A stretch of 64,000 bases of DNA from Holothuria scabra. Lineage: Eukaryota > Echinodermata > Holothuroidea > Aspidochirotida > Holothuriidae. Numbering within the stretch: position 1 is the first letter of the stretch; every line of letters begins with the position of its first letter. The position numbers were made by a program, and so were the translations under genes. Under the pieces are notes generated by a model. The model saw only the letters and a program-made list of their open reading frames with translations. It did no database searches and was not told where the DNA came from. The stretch lies in the NCBI GenBank assembly GCA_037179385.1, contig CM074190.1, forward strand, positions 12,730,206 through 12,794,205, given 5' to 3'. Shown here piece after piece: positions 1-11,366 of the stretch.

Positions 1-620
1 TAACACAAAAAATATAACTGACATCATACTAGAAAGTGAAAGAAAGGGATAGAAACATGCGCGTCCGCAGGCAGGGCAAGGGGGAACTTGTCCTCCCCTG
101 GAAAATACAAAACATGAAAAACGAAGAAAATATAAAGATAAGACGAAGAAAAATTAACATCAATATTTCTTAACAGTTCACTTAGTGTTTTTCCTTTTTA
201 TACATGCGGTAAATAGGATTTAGAAATGTCGTTTCCAGCGATCTGAGAGGCATTTTGGGCCGGAATTTTCTTGCGCTCCGCACCAACTAATGGTGGCCAG
301 GAGCTTTTCCCCCTAAAAAGAATTTATCCCCCCCCCCCTCCCAACGAATTTTCTACCGCGGAGGCCCATGGATAGAAAATTTAAACATGTTTTAATAGAA
401 AAACTTTCTGAAGAGAAATTTCAAAAGAGTCTTTTACCAGGTGCGGAAAATCAAATGGAAAGTCTGAAAAGCGGTGGCTTCGATCGTGCTGAGCCACTGA
501 GTGAGCTAGGTTGATTAAGTTAGATACCGTACTTCCTACTTGCTTTTTTTAGGGTTTGTACATCTTAAGCGGCTTCTTATCCTTCCTTTGCCCTTTGCGG
601 TTATGCTACGTTATGTCATG

Positions 621-1090
621 TTAAAGGGTTCATCAAGTTCAAAAAATCAAAAATGTATCAATGACCATGAAAACTGAATTCTAACAGTCCAACTCCCATC
701 TTTATAGGACATATCTGAGATGAGATGTAAAATGTTGAATTTAATTCCCTCAACTTATTTATAACTTACGTTGCGCAATAATTTGTGATTTCATTGTTGT
801 ACTATCCATATTACAATCCCTGTATTTCTTTGTGTTTTTCTACGGTCTAGACGTTACTGGACCTTGTACCAAGCGGTGTGATAGGACTCTTACTCTTATG
901 GGGTGATGTAACTAAGTAACTCCTCTCTGTGGAACGTACTGTGCAAGCAAACATGAAGTGTTCAAGGTTTTTAAAAAGAATAATTTTAAAGGGAAAAAAG
1001 CAGGAAATATGAGTTGTACACACAACAAAAGTCACAAATTATTGTACAATCCCTTTTAATAAAGTTCAACATTTTATATCTCAGCACGTA
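621..1090 (+). repeat. Partial copy of the TTAA-flanked fold-back element at 57868
   Basis: The segment starts at a TTAA and shares long blocks with the intact element at 57868-58433. Shared blocks include the tract about two similar-length steps in (AACAGTCCAACTCCCATCTT), a stretch around GCAATAATTTGTGATTTC, and a late tract resembling CACAAATTATTGTACAAT. The intact element ends in a mirror image of its start. This copy stops near 1090, after a match to ATCTCAGC, so the last ~90 bases of the right arm are missing or too diverged to see. It is non-coding; the small frames inside it are incidental. Confidence 0.75.
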
Positions 1091-3987
1091 AATATTTCAC
1101 ATTTTCAACAAAAAGTGAACTTGAAGGAAGCACACATGACATCATATCCCCACATTAGTGCACAGTCTTTTTTTTTTCTTTAAACCTTGGAGTTGATTTT
1201 CTCCTCAAAAAACCCTCATTATTAAAATGTGATTGCCTAAGTAGCATGAGAAATTTACAAACTTTGCATCCCTCACAGGGAGGTCCTATTCCGGTTAACT
1301 CCAAGGTTAACACAACAGTCTAATAAAACAAAGGGAAACAAAGTATTCCTTGTCAATGTGAGGAAGTGATATAAGCTCTGCTGCCCTCAAACTCACTTTG
1401 GAACACAAATCTTCTGACTTCATTTACTGATATCTCGAGAACTACATGTCAGATTTGAATGGAACTTTCACCACACTAGGCAGTTTTGGTTCCTCTTTCA
1501 CATATGAAAATTAAATTTTTGCTTAAACCTTCCCTAAGCTGCAGCTGTCCGCATAGGCACTGCAAGTGCCGGGCGGGGGAAAGAAGCCTGGAGCAAATTC
1601 CTCGGTTTTCGCTCACATTCTGTTGACTATTGGTACCGTACTTGATTATGCCAAAACAAGCCAAAATGATGATACTGTTTTCTATTCAACCTGAAGTTAA
1701 TTTTCACAAGGTCTGTTTAAATAAGTCGGTTGTGGTTGTTTGCCTTGGAGACGATATTTTAAAGGGGTGCAAATTAATGGACGGAAAACTGTTCAGGATA
1801 GTAGGTAGGATTTGCCCTACCATGTATGTGAAATCCTTGAGATTCGGGGGTATATCTTGGATCCGTAGCCATCTCCCTTGACATGGACAGAGGGATAGAG
1901 AATTCAAAGGCGTGGTTTATCGTTTCATAGATCTATATTCTCACTGCTAGGCATATACCTCTAGTCTTATTATTACACATTCGAGACATTGTTTATTACT
2001 GCTATTACGGTACACAAATTTATATCTGTGCGACATTACAAAGTGGGATTCTTTGCAGGGGACATTGCCCCGTCCCTGCCTGGCGCCACCACTATAACAA
2101 CAACGGTCTGTATGCTCGACGTTTCCACTGTTCCTTGTTTTACTGCATCGTAGTCCAATATACAAAGGCAACTCATCTCTTTGCTTTACTAGCTACTAAA
2201 ATAAAGAAGTGGTCAAGTCTGACAAGCTTCATATCTTGAATGTTCTTGTAAGACTCTTGTAGGAGGATAAAAGCGGATTGAAATAGGCCTACTGCCATTA
2301 TAGGGGCACAGTTACCCTCAATCTTCTTTTTGTATTGGCTGTAGGTATCGTTGAAACATACAAAAAGAACTTGAATCCCATAAAAATCAACGTTTTTTTT
2401 CTGACGGTTATTGTTCCAGCATGCTTCGCTGATAAAGCAGTTGGAAATACAATAAAAAAGTGTGTTTGCATTATAAACCGTTTGACAAAATCATTAAGCT
2501 CCAAGCCGTAATGGTTGTCACAATTCAGTTCCCTTTTCACCACTCGCACAAACGATCAAATCGCTAGTTTACACCCAATCTTTATCACTAATATCATGCG
2601 TGTACATCTACTTTTTGGGCAATTGCAAACTGATTTCAAAATCGTTAAAAATTTGTTTCTGTCACTATTGAAAGTGTGGGGTCGGATTTTTGGCTATGCC
2701 CCTTCCCAAAATAGGGGAAAAGTCGTCCCTCTTTCATGACCCACGCCCATGCCACAGACTGGATATAGTTGAGGTGCCACAGGTCATCAGAAAAAAGAGG
2801 CTTCATCGTTCTTGCGTCTCTGGACCGGGTTCCCTGTCCAAATCATAATGGCTTGGTGGTCTAGAAATTTGTCAGGAGAGGCTTGCAGACAATCTTGTCG
2901 TTAAGCCAAAATGAGAGGGGCGAAGCGCACACAAAAAATGACATCACCTGAACCCGAACTGACACTTCCTATAGCCCGCGGGGCGGACGAATTTTTTTCG
3001 TCCAGCTCATCGCTACAAAAAAATCGTCTGAGGGGTGGCAGCCTAAAGGGAACTGCAGCCACAGAGGCGCTGCGCAGGCTCCACTTCCTAGATCTTTTTA
3101 CTACAAAGCCATAAGGGAACTGCTAGTAATTTCGTCAAACAACACTGTACCAGAAATAAGTTCAGGGTGGTTGCTCCTGCTTTGAGGCATATGGGGGAGA
3201 GAATGTGCAAGGTCCTAAGGAAATACGCTCTATATGCACATGCTGTGCATTGTTGGTTACTCTCAATCTTTTGAATTTAATGTTAATCAACTAGAAATGT
3301 CTAATTGAGATCTTGCTCTCCCACAACATAAGTGTAGTTTGGGGTGATGAGTGTCTGTAAATAGAAACCGATAACTGAGGTTGTCATGACACCTATGTCA
3401 CGAACGCTTCTTAACTTAGTAGCAGTACCACTAACGTGGTAGCAGACCACATCAGACGCAGACCGCCGGTGAGTTGCGATAAAATCGTGGGCTGATCGAA
3501 TGTGATCCTCTACATGGTTTACAGTTAAATAAAACTGTAAAAGATAATTATTGAATTTGTTACAATTCAACCGATCGACCTCCATAAAAGGATAATGACT
3601 AACACCGTAAGATACAATTGACCAATCAAATACTTGGAATGACACGGACTGGTGACTTTGAAGTGAAAAAGAGTAAACTGTGTTCATCGATGTGGTGTAG
3701 CTATTGTATTATTTCCGGTTTCTGTTCAATTGACACGGAGATACAAATTACGGTGTATTAATAGTTCTGGAAGTGTGACGTCAAATTGTAACCAAAGGAC
3801 GTGTTCCTTTCTCACGTGACGTCACTTCAAGACCAACACTTTTGTTGTTAGTGCTGTGAGAGAAATGACAACTTTTCTTGTCTTTGATTAACACTTCACA
3901 TGACTTACCTCGAGGTGAAATAAAAGTAAAAATGAATTTGAGAAACTGAAGCAGAATACAGCATAAATTTTCTCACTGTCTCAAATT

Positions 3988-4039
3988 CTGTACCCCAGTA
4001 CAAGAAGTGTAGTTTGGGGTGGGAGGATTGGCCCTTTAA
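3988..4039 (+). repeat. Right-end fragment of the CTCACCCCAAAC MITE family
   Basis: About 50 bases match the right end of the elements at 8976, 44872 and 52114: AGTGTAGTTTGGGGTG, then GATTGGCCCTTTAA. The rest of the element is absent, so this is a solo terminus. It ends in TTTAA like the other copies. Confidence 0.7.
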
Positions 4040-4742
4040 GTCATTTGGTAAATGAGGTTTCCTTCCTGACTCCTATAAGTATAAGGAGTCATGTTAGATC
4101 CTGCATTAAATGTCAATTGAATTACAGTTATAACTCAACTATAAACTCTTTATAAAACAGTGTCCAGGAGTCACATATGTACACAGGTTCAGTCAAGTGA
4201 AAGATACAGTTGAGCTTTTGGTGTCTTTGCAAAGAATTAAATGCATTAATCGTCATCCCCTTTTTTCAATTTTACTCGGATTTTAAAAAAAATTGTAATT
4301 GGCACCGACAGCTTGATTAATTGGCATTAAATAAAAAAAATGCAAAGTAGCTCATTTTGCATAGCACATCACACAGAAGGACCTCGTATCTAACCAACTT
4401 ACTCATGGAGGGTAGGTCCTATGCCTGCATGAAATAATATACTGTTTGACTGTAGGAGCTGTGTCTGGATAAAATGAACTTTAGGAAGCTGCAGCGGCGG
4501 GTAAGGCTAGAAGTAAATGGGTTGGGATAACGAGAACTTTCTGGGTGATTAATTACTGCCTTCAAGCTCTACTTTTTGATTTCACAGGGAACGCTTATAT
4601 TTCCACCGAAGAATGAGAGGACTGGGCCTACTTTCAAAAAATTCTTTAGAAGCCAAGAAAGAATGGGGAAGAAAGACATAGGATCAGTGCAAGTCGGTTA
4701 TTTGTAGCAGGGAGTTGCAACGGACTGTTTGTTGTACAGCGT

Positions 4743-6037
4743 ATACATTCTTAAAATTTTTTGACCAACTTTTAACCAACACCGGGAAAATATATATCCG
4801 CCGGACCAACTGTTGGTCACATTTTGACCAATCTCGGTTGGTTAATTGCTTTACCTATTGTTGGGCAATTTGTTTGACCCAATAGGCCTATGTAGTAATG
4901 TGAAAATTACCCAACTGGCCAGTTGGGCAAAGTATTACCAATTATTGGTAATTATTCCCCGTACCCAGAAGTTGGGTGTTGTTTCATTGTTTTACCTGTG
5001 TTATTGTGAAACGCCCACTGGAATATTTCAGACAAGTCTTAAAAATTTCGGGCTTTTTCTAAAGTCTTCCTGGGCATCGATTTTTTTCTAAAAGTCCCCT
5101 CGACTCTCTGGCGAAGAGCCAAGGGGCGAAAACCAAACGATTACTCCCGGAGGAGTTCTGCTCCCTTAAGGAGCTAAAACGTCCCAAATGGACAAGTGCG
5201 CCCTCCAAAGGGCACACATGCGTGGTCCTGCTCTAGACTGGCTGAATAGAACAGAAGCCACAAGCCATTCCCTAAGCCTTTGCTCCTGGGCATTGATATT
5301 TTTTTCTAAAAGTCCCTACGACTCTCTGACGAAGAGCCAAGGGGCGAAAACCAAACGATTACTCCCGGAGGAGTTCTGCTCCCCTAAGGAGCTTAACGTC
5401 CCAAATGGACAAGTACGCCCTCCAAAGGGCATTGATAATGCTAGCAATGACTTTGAAGAGTAGTAGGATTTCAATTGAGTAATACGGTTCGACTATTATA
5501 TATATTCAGGGACATAAGTTTGTTATTATGAAAGGTTAAACATGCACGTTTCTTCATAATATTTCATGTTCTCCTTCTTTATGCTGTATTGTACAATTGA
5601 GAAGCATGATTTTCTACAAGAAATCACCATCGGCAGCTTCAACTTGATTTATTTCAATTAGACCTGCATTAGGTGATAAACTAAAATATCATTTGAGAAA
5701 TTCAGAATGCTCCATTCGGATGGAAGGTATATATTAACCTGTTCCGATAAATTTCATAGCATTTATACATCGACTTTCCTCTTATTGTCTTAGAAAAATT
5801 GCCACATTGTACGTGAACGTTCTGCAAAATATTTACTGTGGATGTAAATTATTAGAAATAGCAGTTATATTAAAAATCATTAATTGACGGTACGTTTAAC
5901 CAACGTTGGGTATAGAAATTCACATAACCATTTAACTAACGTTGGTCAAAAATTTCTCTGTTAGTTTGCCCATATTGGGCAAACTTTAACCAACATCTAC
6001 ATTGCCCAGAAAATTTTACCAACTTTTTAAGAGTATA
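4743..6037. repeat. CCAAC/GTTGG-rich repeat unit with inverted ends
   Basis: The two ends (about 4751-4990 and 5886-6030) are dense in CCAAC and its complement GTTGG, for example TTTAACCAACACC at the left and TTTAACCAACATC at the right. The outer borders read CTTAAAA on one side and the complement TTTTTAAGAG on the other, so they look like a loose terminal inverted repeat. Between them lies a tandem pair of ~216-base units (5066-5430) and a plain AT-rich stretch. No transposase-like frame is visible. I read it as a nonautonomous mobile element, possibly with a nested insertion; the class is not clear. Confidence 0.5.
5066..5430 (+). repeat. Two tandem copies of a ~216-base unit
   Basis: The segments beginning at 5069 and 5285 are near-identical for about 140 bases. 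Shared blocks are CCTGGGCAT, TTTTTTTCTAAAAGTCCC, GAAGAGCCAAGGGGCGAAAA, ACTCCCGGAGGAGTTCTGCT and CCCTCCAAAGGGC. Each copy contains short palindromes (CTCCCGGAG, CCCTCCAAAGGG-type). A clearly older relative lies at 59227-59375. The frame that runs through the second copy is not recognisable as a protein. Confidence 0.75.
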
Positions 6038-6109
6038 GTTGGATCGCATTTGGCCACTGTCAGGGAGTATAAGAAAATCGTATTCGACACACCAATTGTG
6101 ACATAGAAA

Positions 6110-6285
6110 CAGTGGCATAGCGGGGCGGGCGTTATATTAACCCCATGACCCAACTTCCTTTTAATGCAAAAAACACCTAAAATAGCGGTTTTTTCTCTCC
6201 ATCCTTAGACTTTTCCCTTATGTCGTGCCCCATACCCCCCATGAAACCACCTTCCCATGACACAATCCTGGCTACGCGCCCGCTG
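6110..6285. mobile_element. Short hAT-like MITE
   Basis: The left end CAGTGGCATAGCGGGGCGGGC and the right end (reverse complement CAGCGGGCGCGTAGCCAGGA) resemble the CAGNGGCGTAGC termini of the larger hAT-type element at 9761-11121. The element is about 176 bases long and carries no gene. No matching 8-base target duplication was seen, so the assignment rests on the ends alone. Confidence 0.45.
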
Positions 6286-8066
6286 TGAAACCTCAAATTG
6301 AGCAAGCTTGTAAAGATCACCTTCAAACTCGAAGAAAAGGGCGAACCACTAAAAACTACCCCAGGGCTATTTCGTTACGTGAAGGTATATACCTCAGAAT
6401 TATTGTGATAAATTGTCAAGGGTTAAAACCGGGGCCCAGGTCTCTCCAGACCTATGTTCTGTCCTGAATGGCACTGAGGCCTATTGACCAAAATACTGGC
6501 TTGTAAAAGCAGAAACTATAAACATGGAGCTAACACGAAGCTCCATGCTATGAATGACCTCCGCTAAACGCGCACGAGACATAGAGTCTTCTATCAGGCA
6601 GGGATTAAATTTATGTCCTACGTTGAACATATATTCCGTCCACACTTACTAACAAGGCCAGTATTAATATTTTTTCATATCAGTATTTAAAGAACACATC
6701 TTTTTCGAGGGGTTCCCTTATCCTTCTTCCACAATTATGATAAACGCTTCAAAAATGTGAAAAATTTCTTTCCTTTAATACTGTACATCTGAAAAAAGAA
6801 ACTATTCTGCTTGACTCTCACGACGAACTTTCAATTGTGTTTTTCATTTAAAGTCCAACAAAAGAAGAAACTATAGATATTAAAATTCCATGCATATATC
6901 CTATAGAATTCTCTATTTGAAGCAGGCTGTGTGACACCTCTGTTATATAAAGTACCGCACCCCATTATAGGGTAGACAGGTAGAGTAACCGAGGTACGTA
7001 CTGTGGCAGGTCATCGTCATGCAACAACTAACTGAAGGTATTTCTGTACTTTGATCCTGGGTTCTTCATTGACACCTTTGTCAATAACCGTATTTCCGAG
7101 AGGAAGTCTTTAACAAGTAGCAAAGGTCCATGTTCATAATAGCGCTGTTCACGTGTTGGAATTTAAATGTTTTATTTCAAAGATAATGTTGCGACAGTTT
7201 GTCGATCTGCAAACTGGACTATAACCAAAGTTTCAAGTGGTATAGTGATTGTTACTTATACGTATATAAAAAGTTCATGGCCTGCTTTGTTGAACCAATG
7301 TTCGGCGATAAAAATAACTCTGTGAATTATGCCACTCCCAAAAAGTAAGCGGAACACATATCACAACAGTTACCGCCAAACTCGACAAACACGCAAGCTT
7401 TTACAAAATGAAAATACTTTGAGAACACGGGACTTCAAGTTGGCATCAGTAGCGTCGGGGGAGATCATTTTTCCTGGTGATAGTGAGGAAGGGGGTTCTT
7501 TGCTTCACGTGGTTTCAAAGTGTGGACTCAGTTTATAACATATGGCACGCAATTTGATTTTTCAGTGGGGTAGGAGAGTTGCGGGATTCCATGACACCCA
7601 AAACTTAAGCATCCCGAATGGCTGTAGCCAAAGGTCCTGGGGACCGAAAATCAACAGAGGTTCCCGAGATTAGAAATTCACCAGACCGAATATTAAATAT
7701 AGATATATTGTACGCCACACCTAAAATGAAAACAGATTCGCAAGACTGCTTTTCATCGGCGAGGGGAAAAGACCTGGGCTTGGGAAAAACAAATTTCCCC
7801 ATGCCTCTTGGATAATTCACTATTATTTTCTGAGTGCTTTATGCAGTCAGAGACCTTTCACAAAGAACGAGTATTTTGCTGCACATGTTTTAACTGTCTC
7901 CCCATAAAGAGCCATTTATTCAACACCTAAGCGAAGTGAGAACCGATGTTGTCTCTCCACTTCGGGTTTTGCTCGGTAGGACTACCCTCAACTGCAGATA
8001 GTTGGTGATTTATCAAGGGAGGGAAACTGGCACCTCCCTGATTTTGAAAAACTGTAATAAGTAATA

Positions 8067-8215
8067 GACACTTTTCCAAATAGCTTTTGCAAAGGATTAT
8101 GGGACAGAATGTTTGTGTGCATTATTTTTTGGTACAGTAAAATCTCATTTACAAAAATTATGCATACCAAAACCTATCCCACAATCCTTTGTGATTGCTA
8201 TTTGGAAAAGGGTCA
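8067..8215 (+). mobile_element. ~150-bp MITE with 40-bp imperfect terminal inverted repeats
   Basis: The left end reads GACACTTTTCCAAATAGC followed by CAAAGGATTATGGGA. The right end, reversed, reads TTGACCCTTTTCCAAATAGC followed by CAAAGGATTGTGGGA. A second copy in the opposite orientation lies at 63187-63340. The arms pair over about 40 positions with a ~60-base loop. The element is noncoding; the transposase family that moved it is not identifiable from these ends. Confidence 0.75.
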
Positions 8216-8534
8216 ATGTTGGATGTCAATAGCTGGACTGGAAGGTTGTATGCCCGTGGCAGATTCGGATGGGCCAACAGGCAAGAGTCCCCCTTGCCGT
8301 AATGATTGAAGGTAGAAGACAGATTCACACGGTATGCCTCAAAATGTGTGTCTCAGGCTTTACATCTCAGTTTTCTTCAAAGGAGAATCATATGCGGTAA
8401 GAATAAAATTGCAGTTGGAAATATGTAGTCACATGATACGAAGTCCATAAAGCACCTGCAACTCATCACCCTGAAGCATTATTATTTTAGTATGAATCTA
8501 GGGTTGTCAATGTGTGGAATTCACGTACTTCCTG

Positions 8535-8900
8535 TACATGGAAAGAGCATACTGCACTATAGATTGTCGCTACGGTACGTGTGAGAAAAAGCGCACCAAG
8601 ATGGCCGGCTGCTATGGTTTTGTGTGAAAGTTTAGACTTGCTCAAGTATACCGCCATATTTTGCAAGAAAGTTGAAATATTTTCGCAACATGGCAAGCTA
8701 AGGTCAAAATCACTTCACGTGTTGCAGGAATATGATATTCCTCCCCATTCAAGTTTAACTTTTGTTTAAGATATTACAGAGTCGTCGTCAAATCAGACGA
8801 TTTATAACTTCACGGCGGCCATTATAGTGCGCCTTTTTTGCCCCAATCGGTGGCAACCATCTACGGATAGGAGGTACGTGTTACATGCTCTGTCCATGTA
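8535..8900. mobile_element. ~366-bp MITE with composite inverted ends
   Basis: The outer ends pair as TACATGGAAAGAGCAT against the complement of ATGCTCTGTCCATGTA. Inside them AAAAAGCGCACCAAGATGGC pairs with the complement of GGCCATTATAGTGCGCCTTT. The whole element begins and ends with TA. A 62-codon frame inside it is incidental. Confidence 0.65.
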
Positions 8901-8975
8901 TAAAAGTCCGTGGTGGAATTTCAGGTTCCCTCCATTTTCAGCAGCTGCGGTCTATTCCCCCTAGTGACCAACTGG

Positions 8976-9285
8976 TTAAAGGCCTAATACTCTCACCTAA
9001 TCAGTTCCAATTCTCCTAGTCAACATATTACGCCCCTTCCAAAACTGTCTAAAACCCACCCTCATCCAGACACAATCTCGGTTTGTTGCGTTACGGTGAG
9101 AACGGTATATACAAGACCCCAATCATCAACGTGTAATCAAAACACCCGCAGTACATGCTGTGTAATATGAGCTACAGTACTATGCATTTTTGAACTTGCT
9201 GTCACAATCAAAGAGCTGTACCAATTGAAAATTTATGTGGACTGCTACAAAAATTGTAATTTGGGATAGGCATTACTGCATTTAA
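8976..9285 (+). mobile_element. TTAA-flanked MITE, CTCACCCC family (diverged copy)
   Basis: It starts TTAAAGGCCTAATACTCTCACC and ends in TTTAA. The interior aligns with the copies at 44872, 45609 and 52114 through CAGTTCCAATTCTCCTA, CTCATCCAGACACAATCTC, GTAATCAAAACAC and CAATCAAAGAGCTG. It is more diverged than the intronic copies and so probably an older insertion. Confidence 0.75.
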
Positions 9286-9760
9286 GTCGGGAGGCCCACG
9301 GCATTTTTTCCCAGTTGTGGCTCTCTGGGTTGTTTTTCTTATCCCTTAATGGGGAAGTTTTACCTTCTCAAAAGGTGTTTAGGAATTCAACACTATTCCA
9401 CTGTGTTATCACATTTTATTACGCTTAAATGTTTTTACCATCATAAAACACGTCCATTGTCTTATTCCTCGATACTTTTGAATCACAATACTTGCAAAAC
9501 ATTATGAGCTTAAATGATGTGTTCAAGTTCAAAGTGGGGCAGGGGCAAGTAAGTGTTCAATTGCTATATTTTTTTAAACAGACTGTAACTCATTAAAGCA
9601 TTATGGAGTATTACATTTTCTTGAACTATATGAATACGTTGTACCATATCGAAAAATTCCGGTCATCACAGCAAATGCTTTACAAAACCGTTTGTGCTGT
9701 ACTTTTAGACTTTCCGTTAAAAATTCGGGGTTTTGTTTACAGGTGTGGCTAAACTGGAAT

Positions 9761-11121
9761 CAGCGGCGGAGCTAGGGGGAGGGGCGGGGGGGGGGGGCAA
9801 AACTCGAAAATTTCCCCAAATTTTTCAGTTTCAGTATATTTTCAAGGTCAAGGTGCATGTATTACATACAAAATACGTAAATTTATGATAATAACAAGAT
9901 TATCATGACGTCATGTAATGTTAACTAAGTTAACGCATGGCCTACAAGATCTTGAAGCTGCCTTCTATATACATAGGATTAAGACAATGCCATCATGGGC
10001 CCGTTGTCACCCCCATCCCCAGTGATTAATTAGATTAATTTTCCGAACAGATGAAACAGATTCATTTTCCGAACCAGTCCTTTTAAAAAATAAGGTGAAC
10101 ATCATATGTTTTTCCAGGTTTGCAGGGTTGAACGAAAAGCTATTTCTTAGCTCCATCCATTGTTGAACACAGAGTAAGACCAGTCTATAACCCTGCCCGG
10201 TGCTAGCTTGTAGGATGAGAGACCATTAAATGCTTAAACTTAACCCAGGGCGCTGTCAACCATTAGTTTGGAAACTGGGCTGTTAAACCTCGCCTAACCT
10301 ATAACCCGGGGCGTTGTCAACTTTAGTGACGGATGAGAGTAATAAACGGAGCGCGACCATCGGTTCGCGCGGAGCGTCCCGCCAGGGGAAATATCGCTCA
10401 TACACCCCTAGATTGCAGGAAATGACACTCCCTGTGCCCCATTACTGCGTGCTTAGAATGCCATATTTTTCTTGTCCTGAAAACTTTTAAGGACACAGTT
10501 TGTTTACAGTATAGATAAAAAAAAAAAAAATGGAATTTCTAAGGCCTACTGGTACGTATTGCTGACAGCCTTACTTGGTTGTGGAACGAAAACAAGCGGA
10601 AATTGTGATAATTGAATGAGGGAATGTTTCGTTCACGAGGCTTTGATTATTTTACTATATATTAGCAAAGTATTATCCAATAGTGCATCAAGTTGATGAA
10701 CATAACATTAGCTCTACAATACGTAAGGAACTAGCTCGATGATGGTGTCCTATATATACTCCGGTCTTTCAGCCTGTCAGTGTTGCGCAGTGCTCAGTAT
10801 ACGCTGAAATGTTCAAAACACCCTGCGTGTTTACCAAAACATTCACGCTGCTGCAGAGCAGGGAATTTCTGCGGAACGCGAGTCAAGCGCGCTTCATGCT
10901 GCAGTGACACAGATGAGATCTGGGGAAATACGTTGCATAAAAATTCGAGTTATGCATGAGAAATGTTTCACGATTTCTTATAGTGAGAAAACTTTTAAAG
11001 AAAAAGGAAAAGGAAGTATTATTTCCTCAACTTGAAATTTCCTCAAATTCCACAAATTTCTCCAAAACATTTTCGGGGGGGGGGGGAATTGTCCCCCTGT
11101 CCCCCATTGGCTACGCCACTG
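9761..11121. mobile_element. hAT-type nonautonomous element, 1361 bp, perfect 8-bp target duplication
   Basis: The left end is CAGCGGCGGAGCTAGGGGGA. The right end, reverse-complemented, is CAGTGGCGTAGCCAATGGGG. Directly outside both ends lies the identical octamer ACTGGAAT (9753-9760 and 11122-11129). Eight-base target duplications with CAGNGGCGTAGC-type ends are characteristic of the hAT superfamily. Runs of G follow both ends. No frame inside resembles a hAT transposase, so the element would depend on a transposase supplied elsewhere. The perfect duplication suggests a fairly recent insertion. Confidence 0.88.
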
Positions 11122-11325
11122 ACTGGAATTGTGATGTTCATACTATAACAGACCATGTGAACACTTTGATTATTGGACACACCTTTTCGGGTAGGAAATG
11201 GTTAATTAAATTGGACTTCTGTTTATGCATGGGAAAATGTGTTTTTACTCCAAATTTACATTTATTAAAGGATCAGCCTACTACTTGCAGTAGTTACAAA
11301 CAGCGGCGTAGGAAGCAATTTGAAA

Positions 11326-11356
<31 letters not shown>

Positions 11357-11366
11357 GGGGGGGGGG
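11326..11366 (+). repeat. (TG)n microsatellite followed by a G run
   Basis: About 14 TG dinucleotides run from 11326 to 11353, followed by TA and then eleven G residues. Just upstream, CAGCGGCGTAGGAAGC (11301) looks like another hAT-type end, but I found no partner end for it. Confidence 0.9.
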
